Of a stretch of 18,842 nucleotides of DNA, positions 12,249-18,842 are shown one piece after another; the first letter of the stretch is position 1; each line of letters opens with the position of its first letter. The notes below the pieces were generated by a model that was given only the letters and a program-made list of their open reading frames with translations, was not told the origin of the DNA and did no database searches. The stretch comes from Acidobacteriota bacterium. Lineage in GTDB: Bacteria > Acidobacteriota > Vicinamibacteria > Vicinamibacterales > SCN-69-37. The translations under genes were made by a program, and so were the position numbers. The stretch lies in assembly GCA_021824055.1 (NCBI GenBank), contig JAKALV010000034.1:1-18842 (forward strand), written 5' to 3'.

Positions 12249-13913
12249 TTACTTCCAGCGCGCCTTGATGATCCGGTCGCCGAGCTCAAGGCGATCGACG
12301 ACGTTCAGGCCTCTGACCACGCGTCCCAGCGCAGTGAAATCGCCTTCGTTGTGCGGTTGCGGCGTGCTGCCCAGCGTGTAGCCCGGCCGGCCGGTGTCGA
12401 GGCCCGCCGATGCCCAACTCAGATTGCCGCGAACCAGGCCGTGCCGGTTCACCTCGTCGCGCAGCGTCATGTCATTTCTGATGGCGCGCTGCTGGGCGAC
12501 GAAGTTGGGCACGACGCGGCCGAACTCCGTGTTCGCGATGGCGCCCGATTCCACCACCTTCATCAGGTAGTCGACGCCTAACGGCGCATCGCCGGGATAC
12601 AGCTCGATCTCGATCTGTCCCCGCGTGGTGTCGATCACGACGTGCGGCTTCGGCGCGCCGTCGTAGTCGGGCACGATCCATCGCTCGACGAGCGCGCGAT
12701 ACTCGGCGTCCGATCGGGCGATCACGGGCGGACGCGCGTTGCCCCGGCCCGTCGGCGCGGCCGGTTGCCCCTGCGCCGGTCGAGACGCCGCGGTGTCCAG
12801 TCGTCGCAGCACCTGCGCCGCCGACGTCTGCGCGACGACGCTCGAGTCCTTGGCCAGCGCCTCGGCCAGCGTTCGCGCGGCGTCCGGCGCGAGCACCGCG
12901 AGCGGCGCCAGCGCGGAGATTCGGACCGAGGTCGGGTTGCCCGCGGCGCTCGCGGCGACCAGCGCCGGCACGACCACGGCCGCACGATTCCGGAACCGGC
13001 CGAGCGCTTCAGCGACCGACACCGACAGCCACGTATCCCGCGAATTGAGCTCGTCCATCACCACGCCGAACGACGCGTCATCGTCGTACTGCACGAGCGC
13101 GCGAACGGCTTCGGTGCGCACGCGCCGATCGGGGTCGTGAACGGCCTGCCGCAGGCGCGCGGACGTGTCGGTCCGGCTGACGCCTGAGGCGTCGACCACA
13201 TCCGGCGCCAGGCCGCGCACGGCCCAGAACCGCACGTCGGGCGAAGGATCGGTGCTCATCTTCAGCAGATGCGGTACGGCGGCCGGATCGCGCGGGCGAA
13301 ACAGGGCCCAGGCGGCTCGCCAGCGCACCCCTACGTTCGGCGACGACGTCCAGCGCAGAATCGGCGCGAGATCCTCCCTCGTCGTGAATCGTCCGATCGA
13401 CAACAGCGCTTCGCCGGCGACCTGGGGCGGAGCCGTGACGGTCGACGCGCCATTTAGGTACCTCGCGAGCGACGTTCGGGCATCCGGCGTGCGGATCTTG
13501 CCGAGGGCCTGCGCGGCCTCCCTGGCCACCGCGGCCGGCGATGCCGAATTGTTCAGCAGGCCGCCGAGCCACGCGACCGCGTCCGGATCCTTCACCTGGC
13601 CGGTGGCGAATGCCACGGTGGCGAGCATTTCCGGGTCCTTCTCGCCGCGGAGGCCGGCCAGCAACTCGCGGCCCCGGTCGCTCGCGATGCGGCCAACGGA
13701 CATGACGGCCCGGCGTCTGACCTCGGGCCGGGGCGATGCCAGGAGCCGCGTGAGGGCGGCCTCGTCGAACTGGCGCGTATCCTCGAGCTTCAACAGCACC
13801 GCGATGTCGTTGATGTCGGCCGACGAGAGCGGGCGGCGGGCCGGCGCCTCCTGGGCGTACGGCATCGAAACGCTGATTGTGACGAGCAGCCACCATCCGC
13901 AGAGGCGAGCCAT
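12249..13913 (-). CDS. Secreted HEAT-repeat protein fused to a cyclophilin domain
   Basis: The 554-residue protein has a signal peptide (about 1-20, ending YAQEA). A long alpha-helical HEAT/PBS-lyase-like repeat array fills about 30-385, with repeats such as RPEVRRRAVMSVGRIA, NVGVRWRAAWALFRP and SPDVRFWAVRGLAPD. A Pro/Ala linker (about 385-400) leads to a cyclophilin domain (422-554). This domain keeps R466, F471 and Q474 in FGRVVPNFVAQ, but the SQFFI element is replaced by YTLGSTPQPH. A likely role is a periplasmic scaffold that brings a prolyl isomerase to a partner; this is inference. The gene starts 7 bases after the VOC stop, in what looks like a four-gene operon. It lacks a good ribosome site, which is consistent with coupling. 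Confidence 0.88.
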   Translation of the reverse strand: MARLCGWWLLVTISVSMPYAQEAPARRPLSSADINDIAVLLKLEDTRQFDEAALTRLLASPRPEVRRRAVMSVGRIASDRGRELLAGLRGEKDPEMLATVAFATGQVKDPDAVAWLGGLLNNSASPAAVAREAAQALGKIRTPDARTSLARYLNGASTVTAPPQVAGEALLSIGRFTTREDLAPILRWTSSPNVGVRWRAAWALFRPRDPAAVPHLLKMSTDPSPDVRFWAVRGLAPDVVDASGVSRTDTSARLRQAVHDPDRRVRTEAVRALVQYDDDASFGVVMDELNSRDTWLSVSVAEALGRFRNRAAVVVPALVAASAAGNPTSVRISALAPLAVLAPDAARTLAEALAKDSSVVAQTSAAQVLRRLDTAASRPAQGQPAAPTGRGNARPPVIARSDAEYRALVERWIVPDYDGAPKPHVVIDTTRGQIEIELYPGDAPLGVDYLMKVVESGAIANTEFGRVVPNFVAQQRAIRNDMTLRDEVNRHGLVRGNLSWASAGLDTGRPGYTLGSTPQPHNEGDFTALGRVVRGLNVVDRLELGDRIIKARWK

Positions 13914-13920
13914 GGATGTT

Positions 13921-14439
13921 CTACTCGTAGTATTTCTTGTACATCCCGCGCCGGAAGAGGAATCCTCCGAGGGGACCGAGCCACTTGATCACGTAATGCA
14001 TCCGCCGCTGGTCGATCATCTCGATCAGGTTGCCGTCGAAGTCGCGCACGAAGAAGAACCAGTGTCCGCGGGGGGACTGTTCGGGCTTGCTGACGATCTG
14101 CACGCCCTTGCTGACCAGATAGTCGTGCCACTTGTGCGTGTTGCGCACGTTGAACGAGAAGTGCGTCAGCCCCACGCGGTTCCACGGAATCTCGGCGGGC
14201 GGCAGCTTCGGCTCAAACGCGAAGATCTCGAGCACCGCGTTGCCGGGCACGCGGATCCAGCCAATCTTGCAGCGTGGCGCGGGGTGGTCTGCGCCGACCC
14301 CGAAGAACGCTCTGACACGCTCTGGTGGCGCATCGGACACGCCGACCAGCGGGCAGCCGAACACCTCCCAATAGAACTTCACGGCCTTGTTGAAATCCGA
14401 CACGGTGATGCCGACGTGGGAAAAATCACGGGCGCGCAT
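13921..14439 (-). CDS. VOC-family (glyoxalase/dioxygenase-type) protein
   Basis: This 172-residue protein contains the paired beta-alpha-beta-beta-beta modules of the vicinal oxygen chelate fold. The four expected metal ligands are present: H8 (FSHVGITV), E71 (AVLEIF), H93 (LTHFSF) and E140 (GNLIEMID). RDFDGNLIEMID is a hallmark of the second module. Members include glyoxalases, extradiol dioxygenases, epimerases and resistance proteins; the substrate cannot be told. The C-terminal 30 residues (about 143-172) are basic and hydrophobic (WLGPLGGFLFRRGMYKKYYE) and go beyond the standard domain. No signal peptide is seen, so it is probably cytoplasmic. It lies 51 bases after the GMC gene and 7 bases before the HEAT-cyclophilin gene. 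Confidence 0.87.
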   Translation of the reverse strand: MRARDFSHVGITVSDFNKAVKFYWEVFGCPLVGVSDAPPERVRAFFGVGADHPAPRCKIGWIRVPGNAVLEIFAFEPKLPPAEIPWNRVGLTHFSFNVRNTHKWHDYLVSKGVQIVSKPEQSPRGHWFFFVRDFDGNLIEMIDQRRMHYVIKWLGPLGGFLFRRGMYKKYYE

Positions 14440-14453
14440 AGGTGTTCAATCCT

Positions 14454-14488
14454 AGTCCAGAGTCCAGAGTCCAGGGTCCAGGGTCCGG
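14454..14488. repeat. Heptanucleotide tandem repeat between GMC and VOC genes
   Basis: Five direct copies of a 7-base unit: AGTCCAG three times, GGTCCAG once and GGTCCGG once. The repeat ends 2 bases before the stop codon of the GMC gene. It is the only tandem repeat I see between genes in this window. Heptad repeats of this kind could arise by slippage. Confidence 0.85.
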
Positions 14489-14490
14489 GG

Positions 14491-15996
14491 TCACAATTTC
14501 GCCTTCAGATGGTCGGCCACGCGCAGGGCCTGCGCAATGATCGTGAGCGCCGGATTCACCGCGGCCGAGGACGGGAAGAACGACGCGTCGACGACGTAGA
14601 GGTTCTCGAGATCGTGGGCGCGGCAGAACGGGTCGAGCACCGACGTGCGCGGATCGTCGCCGAAGACCAGCGTGCCGCACTGATGGGTGGTGTTCTTGTT
14701 GCCGTGATTGAACGTCACGGTGACCCAGAACCCGAGACGGCGCATGATCCGCTTCATCTCCCGGACGAGTTGCTTGTGCGCGCGCACGTTGTTGGGTTGA
14801 TAGTGGAGCTGGATCCGCCCGTCACGGTCCACCGTCACGCGATTGTGCTCGCTCGGCAGGTCCTCGGACATGACGAGCCAGTCGACGCCGCGCGCGACCC
14901 AGGCGGCGTAGATCCACAGCGGAATCCATCGCACCACGTTCTTCGCCATGATGGCGTGCGTGCGGCCCTGCGACTGGATCTGGCCCAACGGATACGTGGT
15001 GTCCGTCCCCCGGAGATAGAAGTCGTTGATCGCCACCGTCTTCTGGAACACATCCGTATTGCGGCGCAGCGGGTGAAACCCCTGCATCATCGTGGCCAGA
15101 TGCGCCATGTACCTTCTGCCGACGAGGCCGGAGGAATTGGCGAGACCGTGTGGATGCGTGGCGCTGGCGGACTTGAGCAGCAACGCCGCCGAGTTGACGG
15201 CGCCGCACGAGACGATCACGAGCGGCGCCGACACCCGGACCAACGCGCCGTCCCGCGTCACATCAACAGCCTCGACCCGGCGTCCCGACGGATTCGTCAC
15301 CAACCGCTCGGCCTTTGCGCCGGTCCACAGGGTCACGTTGCCGTGCGCGACCGCCGGCTCGAGGCCACACACTTCCGCGTCGCTCTTGGCGTGGATCCGG
15401 CACGGGAACGAGTTGCACGTGTTGCACAGAATGCAGCCGCCGGGCTCGCCGGGACGAATCAGACCGAGCGGCAGCGGCGACGGGTGCAGGCCGAGCCGCC
15501 GCAACCCGTCGACGATCGCGGCCATGCCGGCCGCGTGGGGCACCGGCGCGTGTGGATACGGACCGCGCGGCGGCTCGGTCGGATCGTCGCCGGTCGCGCC
15601 GTGCACGTGGTACATCGACTCAGCGCGATCGTAGTACGGCGCCAGCGTGTCGTAGTCGATCGGCCAGGCCGGCGACACGCCGTCGATCAGTTCGCGCGCG
15701 GCAAAGTCCTCGCGCCGCAATCGATAGAGCACGCTGCCCCAGAACTTCGTGTTGCCGCCGACGTTGTAATGCGTGTAGGGCGCGAATGCTCTGCCGCGCT
15801 CGTCGAGCCACCGCTCCGTGGTCTGATAACGGCCCTGCAGCCAGACCGCCTCGGGACTCCAGTTCTCCGGCTCCTGCGGCACCGGGCGCCCGCGCTCGAG
15901 GACGAGAATGCTCGCGCCGGTCCCGGCCAGCGCCTGCGCCATGGTGCCACCACCAGCGCCGCTGCCGACGATGATGATGTCGAAATGCGGGTTCAC
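14491..15996 (-). CDS. GMC-family FAD-dependent oxidoreductase
   Basis: The 501-residue protein starts with the FAD-binding strand-turn-helix DIIIVGSGAGGGTMAQALA (6-24) and has GGNTKFWGSVLYR (80-92) near the flavin. The C-terminal GMC domain contains HQCGTLVFGDDPRTSVLD and VVDASFFPSSAAVNPALTI, carrying the His/Asn active-site pair. A Cys-rich segment CILCNTCNSFPC (C188, C191, C194, C199) is typical of some bacterial GMC enzymes but is not a proven cluster site. Such enzymes oxidise alcohols or sugars. No signal peptide is visible. The start is GTG 15996, overlapping the Gfo/Idh stop as GTGA, so the two are probably translated together. Family assignment is firm; the substrate is open. Confidence 0.92.
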   Translation of the reverse strand: MNPHFDIIIVGSGAGGGTMAQALAGTGASILVLERGRPVPQEPENWSPEAVWLQGRYQTTERWLDERGRAFAPYTHYNVGGNTKFWGSVLYRLRREDFAARELIDGVSPAWPIDYDTLAPYYDRAESMYHVHGATGDDPTEPPRGPYPHAPVPHAAGMAAIVDGLRRLGLHPSPLPLGLIRPGEPGGCILCNTCNSFPCRIHAKSDAEVCGLEPAVAHGNVTLWTGAKAERLVTNPSGRRVEAVDVTRDGALVRVSAPLVIVSCGAVNSAALLLKSASATHPHGLANSSGLVGRRYMAHLATMMQGFHPLRRNTDVFQKTVAINDFYLRGTDTTYPLGQIQSQGRTHAIMAKNVVRWIPLWIYAAWVARGVDWLVMSEDLPSEHNRVTVDRDGRIQLHYQPNNVRAHKQLVREMKRIMRRLGFWVTVTFNHGNKNTTHQCGTLVFGDDPRTSVLDPFCRAHDLENLYVVDASFFPSSAAVNPALTIIAQALRVADHLKAKL

Positions 15997-16961
15997 GTGT
16001 AGATTTGTTCCATCAGCAGCTGGTCGTTGATCGCGCGCTCAAGACTCATCTCCGGCGGGGTCCCCGTCCGGATTGCGCGCGCGAAGTCGCGATACATCGC
16101 CTGATACCCGCGGATGTCGCGTAGGCCAGGAAAAAGCAGTCGGGGAACGCCCCGACCGCGGACGAACACGAAGCCGCCGGCCGACTCGAACGTGATGACT
16201 CCTTCGCGGCCCATCAGCTTGGAGATGCGGAGGCCCTGCAGCAGGGACGGCACTTCGCGCGAATAGTACAGGGACCCGACCGCGCCGTTGTCGTAATGGA
16301 ACGACACGAGCATACTCTTTACCCGCGTGTCCGGACTCTGTCGGGACACGGTCGGCCGGAATCCGCGAATCGACGTGATCGTGGGGCCGAGGCTGCCGGC
16401 GAAATGCAGCCAGTGGATGCCTTCTTCGAAGAACGCGTCGCCGCCGGCAAGCGATTCGTCATTGCGCCAGTCGTCGGCCTTCTTCAGCCGATGCGCAACC
16501 GTCAGGAAGTGCGCGAACACCATCTCGCCGATGACGCCGCGGCCTACCAGCGCCCGCAGGCAGACCGCGAGCGGCTTGTAATGGTCGTTCTCGCCGACGA
16601 TGACGACACGGCCCGCGCGGTCCCGGGCCTCGACCGCCGACCGGTACTCGGCGATCGTCATGAACGCCGGCTTCTCGACGAGCACGTGCTTGCCCGCGGC
16701 GAGAGCCTGCAGGGTCAAATCGAGATGCAGTTTCGGCGGCACCGCCACCACCACGCCGTCCACGCGCGGGTCGCGGAGGGCGGCGGCGTAGCCGCCATAG
16801 CTGGCAAAGCCGCCGAACTTCTTCCGGAATGACTCGGCCTTCGCCGCATCACGGCTGGCGTAGCCGCAGAGGATGTCGCCACCGAGCCTGCGCAGATTTC
16901 GGCTGTGCACCCCGGTGATGAAGCCACACCCGAGGAAGGCAATGCGGAGCGGTTCGGGCAC
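15993..16961 (-). CDS. Gfo/Idh/MocA-family NAD(P)-dependent oxidoreductase
   Basis: This 322-residue enzyme has an N-terminal Rossmann fold with GCGFITGVHSRNL (11-23) and the family hallmark EKP (96-98). In the C-terminal domain, GGDAFFEEGIHWLHF (173-187) has H183 at the usual catalytic position. Family members oxidise or reduce sugars, inositols or their derivatives. The start is a GTG at 16961 with no Shine-Dalgarno. A TATAGG element ends 8 bases before it, so the mRNA may be nearly leaderless. The stop overlaps the start of the GMC oxidoreductase (GTGA). Two coupled dehydrogenases of these families suggest successive oxidation steps on one sugar-like compound, an inference. Confidence 0.92.
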   Translation of the reverse strand: MPEPLRIAFLGCGFITGVHSRNLRRLGGDILCGYASRDAAKAESFRKKFGGFASYGGYAAALRDPRVDGVVVAVPPKLHLDLTLQALAAGKHVLVEKPAFMTIAEYRSAVEARDRAGRVVIVGENDHYKPLAVCLRALVGRGVIGEMVFAHFLTVAHRLKKADDWRNDESLAGGDAFFEEGIHWLHFAGSLGPTITSIRGFRPTVSRQSPDTRVKSMLVSFHYDNGAVGSLYYSREVPSLLQGLRISKLMGREGVITFESAGGFVFVRGRGVPRLLFPGLRDIRGYQAMYRDFARAIRTGTPPEMSLERAINDQLLMEQIYT

Positions 16962-16969
16962 GCGTTAAT

Positions 16970-16977
16970 CCTATACT
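16970..16977. promoter_or_regulatory. Overlapping divergent -10 elements
   Basis: On the plus strand TATACT (16972-16977) lies 6 bases before ATG 16984. On the minus strand TATAGG (16975-16970) lies 8 bases before GTG 16961. The start codons are only 22 bases apart, so both transcripts would start at or just before their start codons. No clear -35 elements are seen. Simultaneous polymerase binding in both directions would be impossible. Confidence 0.5.
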
Positions 16978-16983
16978 TTGGCC

Positions 16984-18842
16984 ATGCGTCTTCGCTGGAT
17001 CCTCTCGTTCAGCCTCGTGATCAGCTCTGCCTGCGGCACGACGGCGCCGGTGACCGAACCGACCGGCGACAAGCCGCTGGGCGCCGCCGTTCATGCCTAT
17101 GTCGTGGAATCCCTGCGGCGCAATCCCACCACGAATACCTATCTCGGGGGCGCGGGGCTGGACCCGTCGCTGCACGACGTGGACGGGATGCTGCGCGACG
17201 ATTCGCCCGCCGCGCTTGCCGCCGAGGACCAGTGGCTGGCCGCCGCCCAGCGGTCCATCGAGGCGGTGGCGCCGGCGACGCTGTCGCCGAACGCCCGCAT
17301 CGACCGCGACGTGGCCCTGGCGCAGATTGCCTTCGTGCGGCATCAGCACCAGGTGCGCCACTATCAGGAACGGGCCTTGGACACCTACATGATCGAGCCG
17401 TTTCGCGCGATCGACTGGCAGCTGCAGGGCATGACCGCCACGGGCGCGGGAGCCACCAACCGGAGTTACGGCACGGCCGACGAGTGGGCGCTGGTCATCA
17501 AGCGCCTGCAGGCGGTGCCGCGCTACATGGATGCCGCCAAGGCGCAGCTTTCGGCGGGTGTGGCGGCCGGGAACACGCCCGACCACCGCATGATCCAGCG
17601 CGACGGCATCGGCACGGCGGAACGCACCGCGAATTACTTCAGCGTCACGCTGCCGGGCCTGGCGGCCGAGCGGCTGAGCGGTCCGCAGCGCGACGCGCAG
17701 CTGGCGGCGGTGAAGCAGGCGAGTGCCGCCGCCGCGGCGGCATACCTGCGGATGCGCGATTTCGTGGCCGCCACGTACTTCACCGACACGTCGGCGCGCA
17801 GGTTGAAGCCGGCGTTCGCCGCCGATCGCTACGCCATGGGCGAAGCGGAGTACAACTGGGCGCTCAAGAACAACCTCCGCCTCGACGAGTCGGCCGCCAC
17901 CCTGTACGACGAGGCCTGGCCCGTGGTGCAGGCCACGCAGAAGCAAATGGTGGACCTGGCGCGCCAGATCGGCACGTCGCATCACTGGCCGCTGCCGGCG
18001 GATGGCGCGGCGGCGGTGCGCGTGGTCTTCGACAAGCTGTCGATGGACTATCCGAAGTCGGACACCGAGATGGTGGCGTGGTATCGCGACGCCGCGTTCC
18101 GGCTCGTTGACTACGCGCGCCGGACCGGTCTCTTCGATGTGCCCGACGATTACAGGCTCGACGTGACCGAGACGCCGCCGCCGCTCCAGGCGTCGATCGA
18201 TGGCGCGGCCTACTATCCGGCGCCGCCCTTCAAGAACGCGGGCGTGGGCCGCTTCTACGTGACGCCCACGCACAACGATCCGGCCGCGTTGAAGAGCAAC
18301 AACCGCGCCGCGCTCGCCGATCTGTCCGCGCACGAAGGATTCCCCGGCCACGATTGGTACTACAAGGTGATGACCAAGTACCGCGATCTGATCTCGCCCG
18401 TGCGCTGGCTGACGCCGGGCGCCGTGGAGGATTCGTCGGCCATGTGGGAGGACTCGCTCCCGGCGGAAGGCTGGGGCCTCTACGCAGAGGCCCTCATGGC
18501 CGAGCCGCAGCCCGGTGCGCCCAACGGGTTCTACACGCCCGAAGAGCGTCTCTATCAGTTGCAGGGTCAGCTCTATCGCGACTTGCGCGTCCGCATCGAC
18601 ACCGGCCTCCACACCGGCCGGCTCTCGTACGACGCCGCGGTGACGATGTTCTCGGAGATCGTGGATTTTCTGCCGGGCTCGTGCGCGGCGACCGCCTTCG
18701 CGCCTCCCGGCGCTTCGGCGCCCAAGGCGAAGCTGCCGGATGTGAAGCGAGCCAGCTGCGACGCGGCCGAGCGCGCCATCTTCCGCTACTCCAAGTGGCC
18801 GACGCAGGCGATCACGTACCGCCTCGGCAAGGCGCAGATCTA
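16984..18842 (+). CDS. DUF885-family metallopeptidase-like lipoprotein, cut by window end
   Basis: The frame is open from ATG 16984 to the window end: 619 codons, with the 3' end missing. A short signal sequence leads to C17 (VISSAC), so it may be a lipoprotein, although the lipobox is imperfect. The protein matches DUF885. It has HEGFPGH (450-456), the HExxPGH metal-binding motif, and EGWGLYAE (495-502), with a further likely metal-ligand glutamate. Near the cut end, QAITYRLGKAQI is the usual family C-terminal block, so probably only some tens of residues are lost. Members are thought to be zinc peptidases, with poorly known substrates. A TATACT element 6 bases upstream and no ribosome site suggest a leaderless mRNA. 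Confidence 0.9.
   Translation, partial: MRLRWILSFSLVISSACGTTAPVTEPTGDKPLGAAVHAYVVESLRRNPTTNTYLGGAGLDPSLHDVDGMLRDDSPAALAAEDQWLAAAQRSIEAVAPATLSPNARIDRDVALAQIAFVRHQHQVRHYQERALDTYMIEPFRAIDWQLQGMTATGAGATNRSYGTADEWALVIKRLQAVPRYMDAAKAQLSAGVAAGNTPDHRMIQRDGIGTAERTANYFSVTLPGLAAERLSGPQRDAQLAAVKQASAAAAAAYLRMRDFVAATYFTDTSARRLKPAFAADRYAMGEAEYNWALKNNLRLDESAATLYDEAWPVVQATQKQMVDLARQIGTSHHWPLPADGAAAVRVVFDKLSMDYPKSDTEMVAWYRDAAFRLVDYARRTGLFDVPDDYRLDVTETPPPLQASIDGAAYYPAPPFKNAGVGRFYVTPTHNDPAALKSNNRAALADLSAHEGFPGHDWYYKVMTKYRDLISPVRWLTPGAVEDSSAMWEDSLPAEGWGLYAEALMAEPQPGAPNGFYTPEERLYQLQGQLYRDLRVRIDTGLHTGRLSYDAAVTMFSEIVDFLPGSCAATAFAPPGASAPKAKLPDVKRASCDAAERAIFRYSKWPTQAITYRLGKAQI

Noticed and set aside
13165..16002. A 945-codon open frame on the plus strand, antisense to the HEAT-cyclophilin, VOC and GMC genes
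   Set aside because: Its translation is rich in Arg, His, Val and Ala without any domain, and the three genes beneath it show clear family motifs. Long antisense frames are expected at this GC content.
16849..18612. A 587-codon open frame on the minus strand opposite the DUF885 gene
   Set aside because: Low-complexity Arg/Gly/His translation without motifs, while the plus strand carries HExxPGH and EGWGLYAE in frame.
1..18842. CRISPR arrays, tRNA or rRNA genes, insertion sequences, attachment sites, toxin-antitoxin or phage genes
   Set aside because: No regularly spaced repeats, transposase or integrase motifs, or RNA-gene patterns were seen on either strand by eye; a covariance-model search was not possible.

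Overview
The window is strongly GC-rich and tightly packed: 20 protein genes on both strands, no RNA genes, no mobile elements and no gene-free stretch over 180 bases. An acidobacterium, perhaps of the Vicinamibacteria type, is the best guess. This rests on a secreted VWFA-like protein of the kind described as 'acidobacterial VWFA-related', on small Fis-HTH and DUF885/DUF1028 proteins, and on a heptanucleotide tandem repeat between genes. No rRNA or other strong marker is present, so the assignment is an inference.

Layout. (1) 14-1599, minus: a secreted thioredoxin-fold protein followed by a YciH/SUI1-type translation factor. (2) 1707-2978, plus: an MFS transporter, converging with (3) 2962-3992, minus: a KdgF-like cupin and an atypical short-chain dehydrogenase whose frame is broken by an apparent deletion of about 130 bases. 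(4) 4059-7132, plus: a probable three-gene export operon made of a VWFA-like protein, a Tat-exported glycosidase-like protein and a family 9 carbohydrate-binding protein; the last two overlap by ATGA. (5) 7164-8594, minus: glutamine synthetase, divergent from (6) 8723-9082, plus: a YgbA-type protein of the nitric/nitrous-oxide-responsive family. A perfect 8-3-8 palindrome lies between them. (7) 9110-10108, plus: a secreted DUF1028-TPR protein ending at a strong hairpin. (8) 10138-10704, minus: a secreted cyclophilin lacking the usual catalytic Arg. (9) 10882-11187, plus: a small Fis-type HTH protein behind a near-consensus sigma-54 promoter. (10) 11206-12229: divergent genes for a membrane-anchored cytochrome c and a type-1 copper protein. 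(11) 12249-16961, minus: a probable four-gene operon of a Gfo/Idh/MocA dehydrogenase, a GMC oxidoreductase, a VOC protein and a HEAT-repeat/cyclophilin fusion. (12) 16984 to the window end, plus: a lipoprotein-like DUF885 metallopeptidase, cut by the window edge.

Taken together this is a chromosomal stretch with many exported proteins: glycan handling, periplasmic folding and redox, and electron carriers, plus core nitrogen metabolism. I do not see a clear new defence, mobile or biosynthetic system. The observations most worth a second look are the operator between glnA and ygbA, the sigma-54 promoter whose predicted transcription start falls on the ATG of the Fis-HTH gene, the secreted HEAT-cyclophilin fusion in a redox operon, and the broken SDR gene.
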